From: Hoeflea algicola
Lineage (GTDB): Bacteria; Pseudomonadota; Alphaproteobacteria; Rhizobiales; Rhizobiaceae
Length of the DNA: 64,000 bases
Reading direction: 5' to 3'
NCBI RefSeq assembly: GCF_026619415.1
Contig: NZ_JAOVZR010000001.1
Span: 3,580,501-3,644,500, forward strand
Both the position numbers and the translations under genes were made by a program. Positions 18,493-29,229 of the stretch are shown here, piece after piece (the first letter of the stretch is position 1; every line of letters begins with the position of its first letter). The notes beneath the pieces were generated by a model that was not told the origin of the DNA, did no database searches, and worked only from the letters and a program-made list of their open reading frames with translations.

Positions 18493-18519
18493 ATCCGGGC
18501 AATAAGGGAGCAAGATCGT

Positions 18520-19566
18520 TTGGCAGCTGAGCACCTGTCTCCGGCAAAAGCCGAGGCGCCTGCGTCAGGCGCGTCTGATACGACCCATCTTGCGCTTACT
18601 TTTGAAAATAACCGGCTCGCCAGCGAGCTGTTTGGCCAGTTCGACCAGAACCTGGCGCTGATCGAGCAAAAGCTGAAGGTCGATGCCCGTTCGCGTGGCA
18701 ACACCGTGACGCTGCGCGGCGAAGAGATGGCCACCAATCAGGCCCGCCGCGCGCTCGACCACCTCTATGACCGCTTGCTCAAGGGCGCCAATCTCGACAG
18801 CTCCGACGTCGAGGGCGCCATTCGCATGGCACTGGCCGCCGACGACCAGCTGGTGTTGCCGACACTTGAACGCAAAGGCAAGCTGGCGCTGGCACAGATT
18901 TCCACCCGCAAGAAGACCGTAATGGCGCGCACGCCGACCCAGGACGCCTATATGCGGGCGATGGAGCGCGCAGAGCTGGTGTTCGGCGTCGGCCCGGCAG
19001 GCACCGGCAAGACCTATCTGGCTGTCGCCTATGCCGCGCAGATGCTGGAACGCGGGTCGGTCGAGCGAATTATTCTGTCGCGTCCGGCGGTTGAGGCTGG
19101 CGAACGCCTCGGTTTCCTGCCCGGCGATATGAAAGAGAAGGTCGATCCCTATCTGCGACCGCTTTACGATGCGCTCTACGACATGATGCCCGGCGACAAG
19201 GTCGAGCGCGCAATTACTGCCGGAGTCATCGAGATCGCTCCGCTGGCCTTCATGCGTGGCCGTACGCTCGCCAATGCCGCCGTCATCCTTGATGAGGCGC
19301 AAAACACCACGCAAATGCAGATGAAGATGTTTCTCACCCGTCTGGGCGAGAATTCGCGGATGATTGTCACCGGTGATCCGAGCCAGGTTGACTTGCCGCG
19401 CGGCGTCACGTCGGGGCTGGTCGAGGCGCTGGATTATCTCGAGGGCGTCGACGGAGTTGTCACCTGCCGCTTTCGCGAAGTGGATGTTGTCCGTCATCCG
19501 CTGGTGCAGCGGATCGTCGAGGCCTATGGCCGGCGCGACCACCCCAAACCTGACAGCGACCGGTGA
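18520..19566 (+). CDS. phoH: PhoH-like ATPase (YbeZ)
   Basis: PhoH/YbeZ proteins are P-loop ATPases linked to RNA metabolism and genetically tied to YbeY. An N-terminal nucleic-acid-binding portion (residues about 25-120, with TLRGEEMATNQARRALDHLY) precedes the ATPase: Walker A in FGVGPAGTGKTYLAVAYA, then LPGDMKEKVDPYLRPLYDAL and Walker B in AAVILDEAQNTT. The frame starts at TTG 18520 (an AAGGGAG lies upstream). Its stop overlaps the GTG start of ybeY (GTGA), so translation is coupled. Confidence 0.93.
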   Translation: MAAEHLSPAKAEAPASGASDTTHLALTFENNRLASELFGQFDQNLALIEQKLKVDARSRGNTVTLRGEEMATNQARRALDHLYDRLLKGANLDSSDVEGAIRMALAADDQLVLPTLERKGKLALAQISTRKKTVMARTPTQDAYMRAMERAELVFGVGPAGTGKTYLAVAYAAQMLERGSVERIILSRPAVEAGERLGFLPGDMKEKVDPYLRPLYDALYDMMPGDKVERAITAGVIEIAPLAFMRGRTLANAAVILDEAQNTTQMQMKMFLTRLGENSRMIVTGDPSQVDLPRGVTSGLVEALDYLEGVDGVVTCRFREVDVVRHPLVQRIVEAYGRRDHPKPDSDR

Positions 19567-20090
19567 GTCCGGGTCCGTCAGGCGCGCCTGCGGTCAGCCT
19601 GGCGCTTGCCCTTGAGGCGGGCGCGTGGGGCGATCCCGACCATATCGAGGCATTGGCGCTGACTGCGCTTGAAGCCGCCGCCAAGGATCTTGTCGAGCGC
19701 GAGGGCCAGCCGTTCCCGGTCGAGCCGCCTGAAGTATCGCTGGTTCTTGCCGATGACGCGATGATGGCCGAAATCAACGCCCAGTGGCGCGCTCAGTCAA
19801 AGCCCACCAATGTCCTGTCGTTTCCGGCCTTTCCGCTGGTCCCCGGCGGACAGCCGGGGCCAATGCTGGGCGACATCATTCTGGCGCGCCAGACCATCGA
19901 GCGCGAAGCTGGCGAGCTCGACATACCGGTCGATGACCACATTACCCATCTTGTTGTGCACGGTTTTCTTCATCTTTTCGGCTATGATCACATCGAAAAT
20001 GACGATGCGGAGAAAATGGAAGCAATCGAGACTCGCATTTTGACTTCGCTTAACCTATCTGACCCCTACGGCGACACTGAGCCGGTTTGA
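19563..20090 (+). CDS. ybeY: Endoribonuclease YbeY (rRNA maturation factor)
   Basis: YbeY is a zinc-dependent RNase acting in 16S rRNA maturation and small-RNA metabolism; the S. meliloti orthologue SMc01113 is well studied. The conserved H-x3-H-x5-H zinc site is intact in HLVVHGFLHLFGYDH, and the substrate region KPTNVLSFPAFPL is present. GTG start at 19563 overlaps the phoH stop by four bases. Length 175 residues is normal. Confidence 0.95.
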   Translation: MSPGPSGAPAVSLALALEAGAWGDPDHIEALALTALEAAAKDLVEREGQPFPVEPPEVSLVLADDAMMAEINAQWRAQSKPTNVLSFPAFPLVPGGQPGPMLGDIILARQTIEREAGELDIPVDDHITHLVVHGFLHLFGYDHIENDDAEKMEAIETRILTSLNLSDPYGDTEPV

Positions 20091-20103
20091 CCATAAAGAG
20101 ACG

Positions 20104-21239
20104 ATGACAGACAGCAATGCCCCGGCGACGACCGGCGACGACGCACAAGGCGCCACGAGCGCTTCATCGAACGAAGATGCCGACAGTTACCTACCCGTGC
20201 CCGTGCCGCAAGTGCCCGATGAGCGCAACGGCATGGGCCTTTGGCATAGACTTGTGCGCGCGCTCTTCCCCCTTCCGATCGCGAGTCACTCCGCGAGGAC
20301 CTGACCGATGCGTTGTTGTCGGGCGGAGATCTGCATTCTGCGTTCTCGCCCGATGAACGTGCCATGCTGCAAAACATCTTGCGTCTGCGCGAGGTCCGCG
20401 TCGAGGACGTGATGGTTCCACGTGCCGATGTCGAGGCGGTGGACCAGGCTACAACGCTGGGTCGACTGCTCGAAATCTTTGATGAATCAGGCCGGTCGCG
20501 GATGCCTGTTTACGCCGAAAATCTCGATGACCCGCGCGGCATGATTCACATCCGCGACCTGCTCGCCTGGATCACCAAGCAGGGCCGCACCAAGCGCAAA
20601 TCCACTGCCAAGAGCCCGGCAGTGATGCAAAAGCGCACCTCCCTCAACGGTATTGACCTCTCCCGGGTCGACCTGACCAAGACGCTGCAGGAATCAGGCA
20701 TCACCCGCAAGGTGCTATTCGTGCCGGCCTCGATGCTGGCATCGGATCTGATGCAGCGGATGCAGGCCAACCGCATTCAAATGGCGTTGGTGATCGACGA
20801 ATATGGCGGCACCGACGGTCTCGTTTCGCTCGAGGACATCGTCGAAATGGTGGTCGGCGACATCGCCGATGAACATGATGACGAGGACGAAACGCTGATC
20901 AGCAAGACTGGCGAAGATGTCTGGATTGTCGACGCCAAGGCCGAGCTCGATGATCTTGCCAAGGAAATTGGACCCGATTTCGACATTCGCGAGCAGAGCG
21001 AGGAAGTAGACACCATCGGTGGCCTGATCTTCTCCGAGCTTGGTCGTGTGCCGGTGCGCGGAGAGGTGGTTCAGGGTCTGCCCGGATTCGAATTCCACGT
21101 TACCGACGCCGACCCGCGTAGGGTCAAGCGCGTTCGCATCATCCGTAAACGCCGCACCCCAGAACGCCGGCGGCCAGGTCGGGGTGAAGCTCATCCCAAC
21201 AAAAAGGCGATTGATTCCGATGACGCAGGTGTCGCGTGA
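20104..21239 (+). CDS. corC: CorC/TlyC-type CBS-domain protein, frameshifted near its N-terminus
   Basis: Members have a CBS pair and a C-terminal CorC_HlyC domain and are linked to cation efflux. The reading frame opens at ATG 20104 (MTDSNAPATTGDDAQG) but hits a TGA at 20302. The next frame, from 20313 on, supplies the CBS pair (LREVRVEDVMVPRADVEAVD, then MALVIDEYGGTDGLVSLEDI) and the CorC_HlyC end (SEEVDTIGGLIFSELGRVP). Adding one C to the C5 run at 20268-20272 joins both frames into LFPPSDRESLREDLTDALLS, exactly the sequence expected in rhizobial homologues. So this is one gene with a one-base deletion or a sequencing error. All recognised domains lie after the break, so a shortened protein from a downstream start might still work. 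Confidence 0.88.
20268..20272 (+). other. Frameshift site in corC (C5 run)
   Basis: Five consecutive C residues. Upstream of the run the corC frame is that of ATG 20104; downstream it continues one base out of register. A sixth C restores an uninterrupted reading frame of about 378 codons. Confidence 0.75.
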
Positions 21240-21508
21240 ATTGGGGCGCCTGACGGTTCGCGGGCATCGCATTGGGCACGGGGATCTGACGCGGCACACA
21301 TCTGTCGCGCCGGTTAAGTGGATTTCTGATGGCCGGGCAGCGCGGCTTCCCCGCAAGGCGCCGCAAGATTGAGCGTAATGCACGCGGTTCCTTAAAAAAA
21401 GCCGCGAACGATGCCGGACAGGGAAGCGGTTTTTTGAAAGGATGCGGCGGCTGATTCGCGCGGCAAGCAAGGCTACGGCCATACCGGCGGATAACGGCGG
21501 GGAGATGC

Positions 21509-23110
21509 GTGAACGTGGAACGGATCGCTGAATCAATCATGTTGAGCTGGGGCGCAAGGCGCATTGCGCTGGCGCTGTTCGCTGGCGCGATCTCTGTGCT
21601 GGCGCTGCCACCCTTCAATTTCTTTGCCGTGTTGTTCGTCTCCTTCCCGATTCTGGTCTGGCTGCTCGATGGCGCCAGCGGGCCCGCTGATGCGGGCGTG
21701 CTCGGCCGCCTGCGTCCGGCCTTTGCTACCGGCTGGTGGTTTGGTCTGGGCTATTTCGTGGCCGGCCTCTGGTGGCTCGGCAATGCGCTTCTGGTTGAGG
21801 CCGACAGTTTCGCCTGGGCCTTGCCGTTGGCCGTGTTGGGGTTGCCGGCGTTGCTGGCGATCTTTTATGGTCTGGCCACCGCCGTGGCGCGGCTGATGTG
21901 GTCGGACGGGCTTGGCCGCATTGCCGCCCTGTCGGCCGCCTTCGGTCTGGCCGAATGGGTGCGCAGCTTTGCCCTGACCGGTTTTCCCTGGAACGCCATC
22001 GGCTACGCTGCAATGCCGGCGCCGATACTGATGCAGTCCGCCGAAATTGTTGGGCTTTATGGTATTTCCGCGCTCACAGTGTTTGTCTTTTCTGCCCCCG
22101 CATTGATTGGCACCAAGCGTGCGGCGGTGCCGGGTATCCTTCTGGCGTTATTGCTGTTTTTGGCCCATGCGGGTTATGGCTGGTGGTCGCTCCAACGCCT
22201 GGGCGGTGACCAGGCAGCCCCTCAAGAAGCGATTATCCGCATCGTCCAGCCAGCGATTGATCAGTCGGCCAAATGGGATGCGTCCGAGCGTGAGCGGATC
22301 TTTTCGCGGTTGCTGAGCCTGAGCGCCCTGGCACCACGCGAAGGTCAACTGCGGCCGACCCACATCATTTGGCCTGAAACGGCTTTGCCGTTCCTGCTGA
22401 CCGAGAACCCCGGCGCCTTGTCGCGGATCGCCGATATGCTGCAGGTTGGGCAAACCCTGGTGACGGGTGCGGTGCGCCGCGAGGATGGCATCGGCGGCGC
22501 GCCTGAGCGTTATTACAACACCATCTATGCGATTGATGACGAAGGCCAGATCATCGGCTCTGCCGACAAGACCCATCTGGTTCCCTTCGGTGAGTATCTC
22601 CCGTTCGAAGCGATGTTGCGGCGCTTCGGCTTGTCGCCGGTGGCTGATTCCTTTGGCGGATTCACGGCCGCCGAGCGCCGCAGCCTGCTGGACTTGCCAG
22701 GTGGCTTGGGCGCCGTGCCGCTGATCTGTTACGAGGCGATTTTCCCCGAGCTCTCCGAATTGCCGGACGGCCGTGGTGACCTGCTACTCAACCTGACCAA
22801 TGACGCCTGGTATGGGCTCACGCCTGGGCCTTATCAGCATCTCCGCCAAGCCCAATTGCGGTCCGTTGAAACACGCTTGCCGATGGTCAGGGCGGCAAAC
22901 AGCGGTATTTCTGCCGCTACCGATGCTGCTGGCAACATAATTGCAAGTTTGCCGTTGGGTGATTCTGGCGTCCTCGACGTGGCTTTGCCAGCCCGCAAGG
23001 GTCAATTCTGGTCTGTAAAAAGCAGAGAATTTAATTTTGGATTGATTATCGCCACAATGATATTGTTCGCGTTGGTTGCGCGAAGAAGTAAAATATACAG
23101 CTCTGATTGA
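21509..23110 (+). CDS. lnt: Apolipoprotein N-acyltransferase
   Basis: Lnt adds the third acyl chain to lipoproteins in the inner membrane. Several N-terminal transmembrane segments (ALFAGAISVLALPPFNFFAV and onward) precede a nitrilase-fold domain whose triad is visible: E in THIIWPETALPFLL, K in GSADKTHLVPFGEYLPFE, C in VPLICYEAIFPEL. The chosen start is GTG 21509 behind GGGGAG; GTG 21515 is equally consistent with relatives. The last 25 codons are noticeably AT-rich compared with the gene body. 5'-neighbour is corC, 3' an HTH regulator, as in other rhizobia. The roughly 270 bases before it (21240-21508) hold nothing recognisable. Confidence 0.95.
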   Translation: MNVERIAESIMLSWGARRIALALFAGAISVLALPPFNFFAVLFVSFPILVWLLDGASGPADAGVLGRLRPAFATGWWFGLGYFVAGLWWLGNALLVEADSFAWALPLAVLGLPALLAIFYGLATAVARLMWSDGLGRIAALSAAFGLAEWVRSFALTGFPWNAIGYAAMPAPILMQSAEIVGLYGISALTVFVFSAPALIGTKRAAVPGILLALLLFLAHAGYGWWSLQRLGGDQAAPQEAIIRIVQPAIDQSAKWDASERERIFSRLLSLSALAPREGQLRPTHIIWPETALPFLLTENPGALSRIADMLQVGQTLVTGAVRREDGIGGAPERYYNTIYAIDDEGQIIGSADKTHLVPFGEYLPFEAMLRRFGLSPVADSFGGFTAAERRSLLDLPGGLGAVPLICYEAIFPELSELPDGRGDLLLNLTNDAWYGLTPGPYQHLRQAQLRSVETRLPMVRAANSGISAATDAAGNIIASLPLGDSGVLDVALPARKGQFWSVKSREFNFGLIIATMILFALVARRSKIYSSD

Positions 23111-23263
23111 CGGAAAACCCCTAAAATTGCATAGTTGTTTCCGTCAACCCACTTCCCGTAGTCGGTTTGGTGTCTGTCATTCCTGTGCATCTCGGGCGTA
23201 ATGGCTGCAATCAAAGCGGGATAAATCAACCAAAGAGTCGCAGGCTCTTGTCAGGACAAGTAT

Positions 23264-23683
23264 ATGATCGAAAACAAGAAAAAGCCGAATCCAATCGACA
23301 TTCACGTGGGCAGCCGGATCAGGCTCCGCCGCACAATGCTTGGCATGAGTCAGGAAAAACTTGGCGAAGCTTTGGGGATTACCTTCCAGCAAATTCAGAA
23401 ATACGAGAAGGGAACGAATCGCGTCGGCGCCAGCCGATTGCAGAATATTTCCACCATTCTCAACGTGCCGGTGAGTTTCTTTTTCGAAGACGCACCGAGT
23501 GACCCGGCGACCAGTCAGCCGGGAATGGCCGAAGCCAATAGTTCCAACTACGTCGTTGATTTTCTTTCTTCTTCAGAAGGGCTTCAACTCAACAGGGCTT
23601 TCATCAAGATCGTTGATCCGAAGGTCCGCCGCAAGTTGGTTGATCTCGTCAAGGCGCTTGGTTCGGAAGCCGAGACAGACTGA
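23264..23683 (+). CDS. XRE-type helix-turn-helix regulator
   Basis: A 139-residue protein with an N-terminal HTH_XRE domain: IHVGSRIRLRRTMLGMSQEK, then LGEALGITFQQIQKYEKGTN and RVGASRLQNISTILNVPVSF. The C-terminal part (VVDFLSSSEGLQLNRAFIKI, then DLVKALG) resembles a family conserved across rhizobia between lnt and metK. The Bradyrhizobium gene called hrm occupies this site in my recollection; I do not transfer the name. Targets unknown. It is preceded by about 150 AT-rich bases that probably contain its promoter. Confidence 0.88.
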   Translation: MIENKKKPNPIDIHVGSRIRLRRTMLGMSQEKLGEALGITFQQIQKYEKGTNRVGASRLQNISTILNVPVSFFFEDAPSDPATSQPGMAEANSSNYVVDFLSSSEGLQLNRAFIKIVDPKVRRKLVDLVKALGSEAETD

Positions 23684-23705
23684 TCGTGCCCAAGCTGTAG
23701 TATTC

Positions 23706-23745
23706 GAATCGCCGTCGGGCGGCCTCCCAGGTCCGGCGGCGATTC
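23706..23745 (+). terminator. Hairpin after the HTH gene (probable terminator)
   Basis: A perfect 9-bp inverted repeat, GAATCGCCG (23706-23714) and CGGCGATTC (23737-23745), with further complementary bases inside. It begins about 20 bases after the HTH gene's stop. There is no strong T tract behind it, so it may act as an mRNA 3' end stabiliser or part of the metK leader instead. Confidence 0.45.
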
Positions 23746-23849
23746 ACTAGTTTAAGACATATCAAGATATGGTTATGTCGTTCTGACCTTGTCAGAATAG
23801 CGCGTTACCACTAAACAGGCTCGACCACGCCAACATGATGGAGCCCGTA

Positions 23850-25091
<1,242 letters not shown>

Positions 25092-25121
25092 TATCAACGC
25101 GGTTTTGCAGGCTGTCATCGT

Positions 25122-25826
25122 ATGACCAATTCACCACGACGCAGCCGTGCCACAGAGGCTTTCTACGGCCGCCGCAAGGGTAAAACCCTCAAGACGCCGC
25201 AAGCTGAAGCGCTTGCGGCGTTGCTGCCTTCACTCAGGCTCGACCTTGGCGTTCCGGCGCCTGCGTCCCTTGCCAGTCTCTGGCCGGTGCCCGTCACCCG
25301 GACGCGGCTTGAAATCGGCTTCGGCGGCGGCGAGCACCTGCTTCACCGGGCGCAGGAAGCGCCTGATACCGGCTTCATCGGGGTCGAACCCTTCATCAAT
25401 TCGATGGCCAAGCTGCTGACCGCGATTGACGCCGAAGGTTTGTCCAATATCCGTCTGCACGACGATGACGCCACCCAGGTGCTCGACTGGCTGCCTGATG
25501 CCTGCCTCGATCACATCGATCTGCTCTATCCTGATCCCTGGCCCAAAAAGAAGCACTGGAAGCGCCGCTTCGTCTCGACGGTAAATCTTGATCGTTTCGC
25601 CCGTGTATTGAAGCCAGGCGGCGTATTCTGCTTTGCCTCCGACATCGATACTTATGTCAACTGGACACTGACCCGTCTCGCCGCCCATCCGCAGTTTGCC
25701 TGGCGTGCCAGAAAGGCCGACGACTGGCAGGCGCCATGGTCGGGTTGGCCCGGCACCCGCTATGAGGCGAAGGCCATTCGCGAGGGGCGCACCCCCTGTT
25801 ATCTGGAATTCGAGCGACTGGCCTGA
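25122..25826 (+). CDS. trmB: tRNA (guanine-N7-)-methyltransferase
   Basis: TrmB methylates G46 in tRNA using S-adenosylmethionine. The SAM-binding start is [20 protein letters not shown], followed by [15 protein letters not shown], the family-specific [18 protein letters not shown] and the end [20 protein letters not shown]. Length 234 residues is typical. It starts 30 bases after metK and is likely in the same transcript, a fitting pairing of SAM producer and SAM user. Confidence 0.96.
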   Translation: MTNSPRRSRATEAFYGRRKGKTLKTPQAEALAALLPSLRLDLGVPAPASLASLWPVPVTRTRLEIGFGGGEHLLHRAQEAPDTGFIGVEPFINSMAKLLTAIDAEGLSNIRLHDDDATQVLDWLPDACLDHIDLLYPDPWPKKKHWKRRFVSTVNLDRFARVLKPGGVFCFASDIDTYVNWTLTRLAAHPQFAWRARKADDWQAPWSGWPGTRYEAKAIREGRTPCYLEFERLA

Positions 25827-25890
25827 TCCACGGCACTGCTGCCGAAAGGTTGTCTCGCCGCGCGCCGGCCATGCTCGCGATGCGATTATC

Positions 25891-25919
25891 CTTGCCTGCC
25901 GGGGTAAAACAGGCTAGAA
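25891..25919 (+). promoter_or_regulatory. Candidate sigma-70-type promoter for the rimP-nusA operon
   Basis: CTTGCC (25891-25896), a 17-base spacer, then CTAGAA (25914-25919). This fits the alphaproteobacterial housekeeping pattern CTTGAC-N17-CTATAT with a few mismatches. It lies about 100 bases upstream of rimP and just before an intrinsic-terminator-like hairpin. Confidence 0.4.
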
Positions 25920-25943
25920 GACGTTCAAATTCTTGATCGTTAC

Positions 25944-25979
25944 GAGCAAGGGTGGGCCCGCGAGGACCCGCTCTTTTTT
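25944..25979 (+). terminator. Intrinsic terminator or attenuator upstream of rimP
   Basis: GAGC (25944-25947) and GGGT (25950-25953) pair with ACCC (25966-25969) and GCTC (25970-25973), immediately followed by six T residues (25974-25979). This is a good rho-independent terminator. It is either the end of the metK-trmB transcript or, if the promoter just upstream is real, a leader attenuator of the rimP-nusA-infB operon. Confidence 0.7.
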
Positions 25980-26021
25980 GTTGCCGGTCGACCAGTCAAG
26001 CCAGAAGCCGGAACCTGTCCG

Positions 26022-26645
26022 ATGACCGACGAACCCACAACGCCCCATGAACCGAGACTGGTCACCGAGACCGGTGTCGATGCCCGCATTGCCGAGATCA
26101 TCGAGCCGGTGCTCGAGGCCATGGACATGCGTCTGGTGCGGGTGCGGCTATCGGGTCAGAACGGCCTGACCCTGCAGATCATGGCCGAACGCAATGATGG
26201 CTCGATGGTGGTCGAGGACTGCGAGGCTGCCTCGCGTGCGATTTCGCCTGTGCTTGATGTGGAAGATCCGGTGGAAAAGGCCTATCATCTTGAGGTCTCG
26301 TCGCCCGGCATCGACCGGCCGCTGGTGCGCAAGTCCGATTTTGAGCGCTGGGAAGGCCATCTTGCCCGCTGCGACGCGTCGGTTCTGATCAATGGCCGCA
26401 AGCGGTTTCGTGGTTTCATCCGCGATGTCACCGATACCGGGTTTTCGGTCGAGCGTGACCAGCCCGCTTATGGCGAAGACAATCTGGCGGTGATCCCGTT
26501 TTCTGCGTTGGCCGAAGCCAAGCTGGTGCTCACCGATGAATTGATTCGCGAGTCGCTGCGCGCCGACAAGGCTGCGAAAGCGGCCGCCAATGAGGAAGAC
26601 CCGTCCGGAGAGGCCGCGGAGCCGGCGCCGGACGATCAGGTTTGA
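26022..26645 (+). CDS. rimP: Ribosome maturation factor RimP
   Basis: RimP helps assemble the 30S subunit. Recognisable regions: [20 protein letters not shown], the conserved [20 protein letters not shown] and [20 protein letters not shown]. The C-terminus has an extra acidic, alanine-rich tail ([18 protein letters not shown]) common in alphaproteobacteria. It leads the rimP-nusA-ylxR-infB operon. Confidence 0.95.
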   Translation: MTDEPTTPHEPRLVTETGVDARIAEIIEPVLEAMDMRLVRVRLSGQNGLTLQIMAERNDGSMVVEDCEAASRAISPVLDVEDPVEKAYHLEVSSPGIDRPLVRKSDFERWEGHLARCDASVLINGRKRFRGFIRDVTDTGFSVERDQPAYGEDNLAVIPFSALAEAKLVLTDELIRESLRADKAAKAAANEEDPSGEAAEPAPDDQV

Positions 26646-26748
26646 AGCAGAATTAGCGGCGTCCGGCAGGGCGCCTTTGATCTGGTCCGCCGCGCGGGCC
26701 CAACCCAGACCAGGCTCGGTAGTTGCGAGCCGACACATGGAGATACAC

Positions 26749-28482
26749 ATGGCAGTCAGTGCAAACAGGCTTGAGCTTCTTCAGATCGCTGATGCGGTCG
26801 CGCGCGAGAAGTCCATTGACCGCGAAATCGTGATTTCCGCCATGGCGGACGCGATTCAGAAAGCTGCACGTTCGCGCTACGGATCGGAATCCAACATCCG
26901 CGCCGACATCAATGCCAAAACCGGCGAGATCCGGCTTCAGCGTCTGCTTGAAGTCGTCGAGCACGCCGAAGATTATTCGCTGCAGATCCCGCTGATGCTG
27001 GCGCGTGACCGCAATCCCGACGCCCAGCTTGGCGATTTCATCGCCGACCCGCTGCCGCCGATGGATTTTGGCCGTATCGCCGCCCAGTCTGCCAAGCAGG
27101 TGATCGTCCAGAAGGTGCGTGAAGCCGAGCGCGACCGGCAGTTCGACGAGTTCAAGGACCGTATCAGCGAAATCGTCAATGGCACAGTCAAGCGTGTCGA
27201 ATACGGCAACGTCATTGTCGATCTCGGCCGTGGTGAAGGCATTATCCGCCGCGACGAGACCATTCCGCGCGAAGCCTTCCGCTATGGCGACCGCGTCCGT
27301 GCCTATGTCTACGATGTGCGCCGCGAACAACGCGGCCCGCAGATCTTCCTATCGCGCACCCATCCACAGTTCATGGTGAAGCTGTTCACCATGGAAGTGC
27401 CGGAAATCTACGATGGCATCATCGAGATCCGCTCGGTCGCGCGCGACCCCGGCAGCCGTGCCAAGATCGCCGTCATCTCCAATGATTCGTCGATCGATCC
27501 GGTCGGTGCCTGCGTTGGTATGCGCGGCAGCCGTGTGCAGGCTGTGGTTGGCGAATTGCAGGGTGAGAAGATCGACATCATTCCCTGGTCGCCATCGCCG
27601 GCCACCTTCATCGTCAACGCCCTGCAGCCTGCCGAGGTTTCCAAGGTGGTGCTGGATGAGGATGCCGAGCGCATCGAGGTCGTGGTGCCTGACGAGCAGC
27701 TGTCGCTGGCCATCGGTCGTCGCGGCCAGAACGTCCGGCTTGCCTCGCAGCTGACCGGCTGGGACATCGACATCCTCACCGAGGAAGAGGAAAGCCAGCG
27801 CCGCCAGAAGGAATTCAACGAGCGCACGGCACTGTTCATGGAGGCGCTTGATGTCGACGAGATGGTCGGCCAGGTGCTCGCCTCCGAAGGCTTTAGCCAG
27901 GTCGAGGAAGTCGCTTACGTCGAGATCGGCGAAATCACCGGCATCGAAGGCTTCGACGAGGAGACTGCCAGCGAACTGCAGACCCGTGCCCGCGAGTATC
28001 TCGACAAGATCGAGGCTGAACTTGACGCCAAGCGCACGGAACTGGGAGTTGAGGACGAATTACGCTCGGTTCCCGGCATGACCACCGCGATGATGGTTGC
28101 GCTCGGCGGCGACGGAATCAAGACCGTCGAGGATTTCGCCGGCTGTGCGGTCGACGATCTCACCGGCTGGTCCGAACGCAAGGATGGCGAGACCAAGCGC
28201 TTTGAGGGGCTGTTTTCAAATCTGGATGTGACCCGACCCGAGGCAGAATCGATGATCCTGGCGGCCCGCCTTGCGGTAGGCTGGATTACCGAGGACGAGC
28301 TGCTGGTTGAAGAGGTCGAGGAGACCGAAGCGGAAGAAGAAGGCACCACAGAAGGCGAAGTAGCCGCAGTGGCTGCGGTCGCGGTCGCTGCTGAAGACAT
28401 TGCGGAAGCCGTTGAAAACGCAACTGAAACCGCTGAAGCGGATCAGCCGGAAACGACCGGGGCGGACGGCGAGGACGCCTGA
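26749..28482 (+). CDS. nusA: Transcription termination/antitermination factor NusA
   Basis: NusA binds RNA polymerase and nascent RNA. In order: N-terminal domain (LELLQIADAVAREKSIDREI), S1 domain (GTVKRVEYGNVIVDLGRGEG), KH domains (GACVGMRGSRVQAVVGELQG and LSLAIGRRGQNVRLASQLTG), then two helix-hairpin-helix-like acidic repeats. A long acidic tail rich in E, A and T ends the protein (about residues 525-577). ATG 26749 (MAVSANRLELL) is behind GGAG at good spacing; the frame is open about 50 codons upstream but without NusA-like sequence. Predicted length is 577 residues. Confidence 0.96.
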   Translation: MAVSANRLELLQIADAVAREKSIDREIVISAMADAIQKAARSRYGSESNIRADINAKTGEIRLQRLLEVVEHAEDYSLQIPLMLARDRNPDAQLGDFIADPLPPMDFGRIAAQSAKQVIVQKVREAERDRQFDEFKDRISEIVNGTVKRVEYGNVIVDLGRGEGIIRRDETIPREAFRYGDRVRAYVYDVRREQRGPQIFLSRTHPQFMVKLFTMEVPEIYDGIIEIRSVARDPGSRAKIAVISNDSSIDPVGACVGMRGSRVQAVVGELQGEKIDIIPWSPSPATFIVNALQPAEVSKVVLDEDAERIEVVVPDEQLSLAIGRRGQNVRLASQLTGWDIDILTEEEESQRRQKEFNERTALFMEALDVDEMVGQVLASEGFSQVEEVAYVEIGEITGIEGFDEETASELQTRAREYLDKIEAELDAKRTELGVEDELRSVPGMTTAMMVALGGDGIKTVEDFAGCAVDDLTGWSERKDGETKRFEGLFSNLDVTRPEAESMILAARLAVGWITEDELLVEEVEETEAEEEGTTEGEVAAVAAVAVAAEDIAEAVENATETAEADQPETTGADGEDA

Positions 28483-28496
28483 GGTCTGGCGTCGCC

Positions 28497-29138
28497 ATGG
28501 GGAAGGGTGTGAACAAGGTCAGGATCGAACCCGTGAACGACCGAATGTGCATCGTCACCCGTGAACGGGACCAGCCCGAGGGTTTGATCCGCTTCGTCGC
28601 GGGCCCTGACGGCAACATTGTTCCCGACCTGCGCCTTGTCCTTCCCGGACGCGGCTGCTGGGTGACCGCGGAACGCGAGAAGATTGACCTGGCCATCAAG
28701 CGCAAGCTGTTTGGCCGGGCCTTGAAGACCGAAGTGACCGTCGATCCCGATCTGGGCGAGATGGTCGAGCGGCTGCTCGTTGACAGTCTGCTGGGCATGA
28801 TGAACATGGCGCGCAAGTCGGGTCAGTTCATCACCGGATCAGGCAAGGTCGAGGCCGCGGTGAGGTCCGGATCTGCGCTGGCCTTGATGCATGCGACTGA
28901 CGCAGCCGATGATGGCGTGCGCAAGTTGCGGCAAGCCAATACGGCGCAGGCGATGGGTGAAAAGGAAGAGGAAATACCGGTGTTTCGGTTGTTTTCCGCC
29001 GACGAATTGACACGCGCCATCGGCGACGGCGCTTTTATCCATGCCGCTGCGCTTGCAGGGCAGGCCGGAGAAGGTGTAATGAAGCGCGCAAAGGCACTTG
29101 CGCGCTACAGAAACGACCCCCAGGCGGGGACGGACTGA
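28497..29138 (+). CDS. YlxR-family RNA-binding protein with L7Ae-like C-terminal domain
   Basis: Two domains: an N-terminal YlxR/DUF448 fold (RMCIVTRERDQPEGLIRFV, then DLRLVLPGRGCWVTAE) and a C-terminal ribosomal-L7Ae-like domain (NMARKSGQFITGSGKVEAAV, then LALMHATDAADDGVRKL). This two-domain form between nusA and infB is standard in alphaproteobacteria. RNA binding is inferred from both folds; the specific target is unknown. Confidence 0.9.
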   Translation: MGKGVNKVRIEPVNDRMCIVTRERDQPEGLIRFVAGPDGNIVPDLRLVLPGRGCWVTAEREKIDLAIKRKLFGRALKTEVTVDPDLGEMVERLLVDSLLGMMNMARKSGQFITGSGKVEAAVRSGSALALMHATDAADDGVRKLRQANTAQAMGEKEEEIPVFRLFSADELTRAIGDGAFIHAAALAGQAGEGVMKRAKALARYRNDPQAGTD

Positions 29139-29229
29139 AAACGGGCTACGGGCTTCAACGCCTGGGGGCTATCGATCAAGAAGCCATTGCGCACGGGCGC
29201 GGTAGGACTTCCGCGGAAACGGATACGGA

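Noticed and set aside
23746..23849. SAM-II riboswitch before metK
   Set aside because: The conserved SAM-II core was not found; only a short complementary pair around the ribosome site is present, reported as a weak finding instead.
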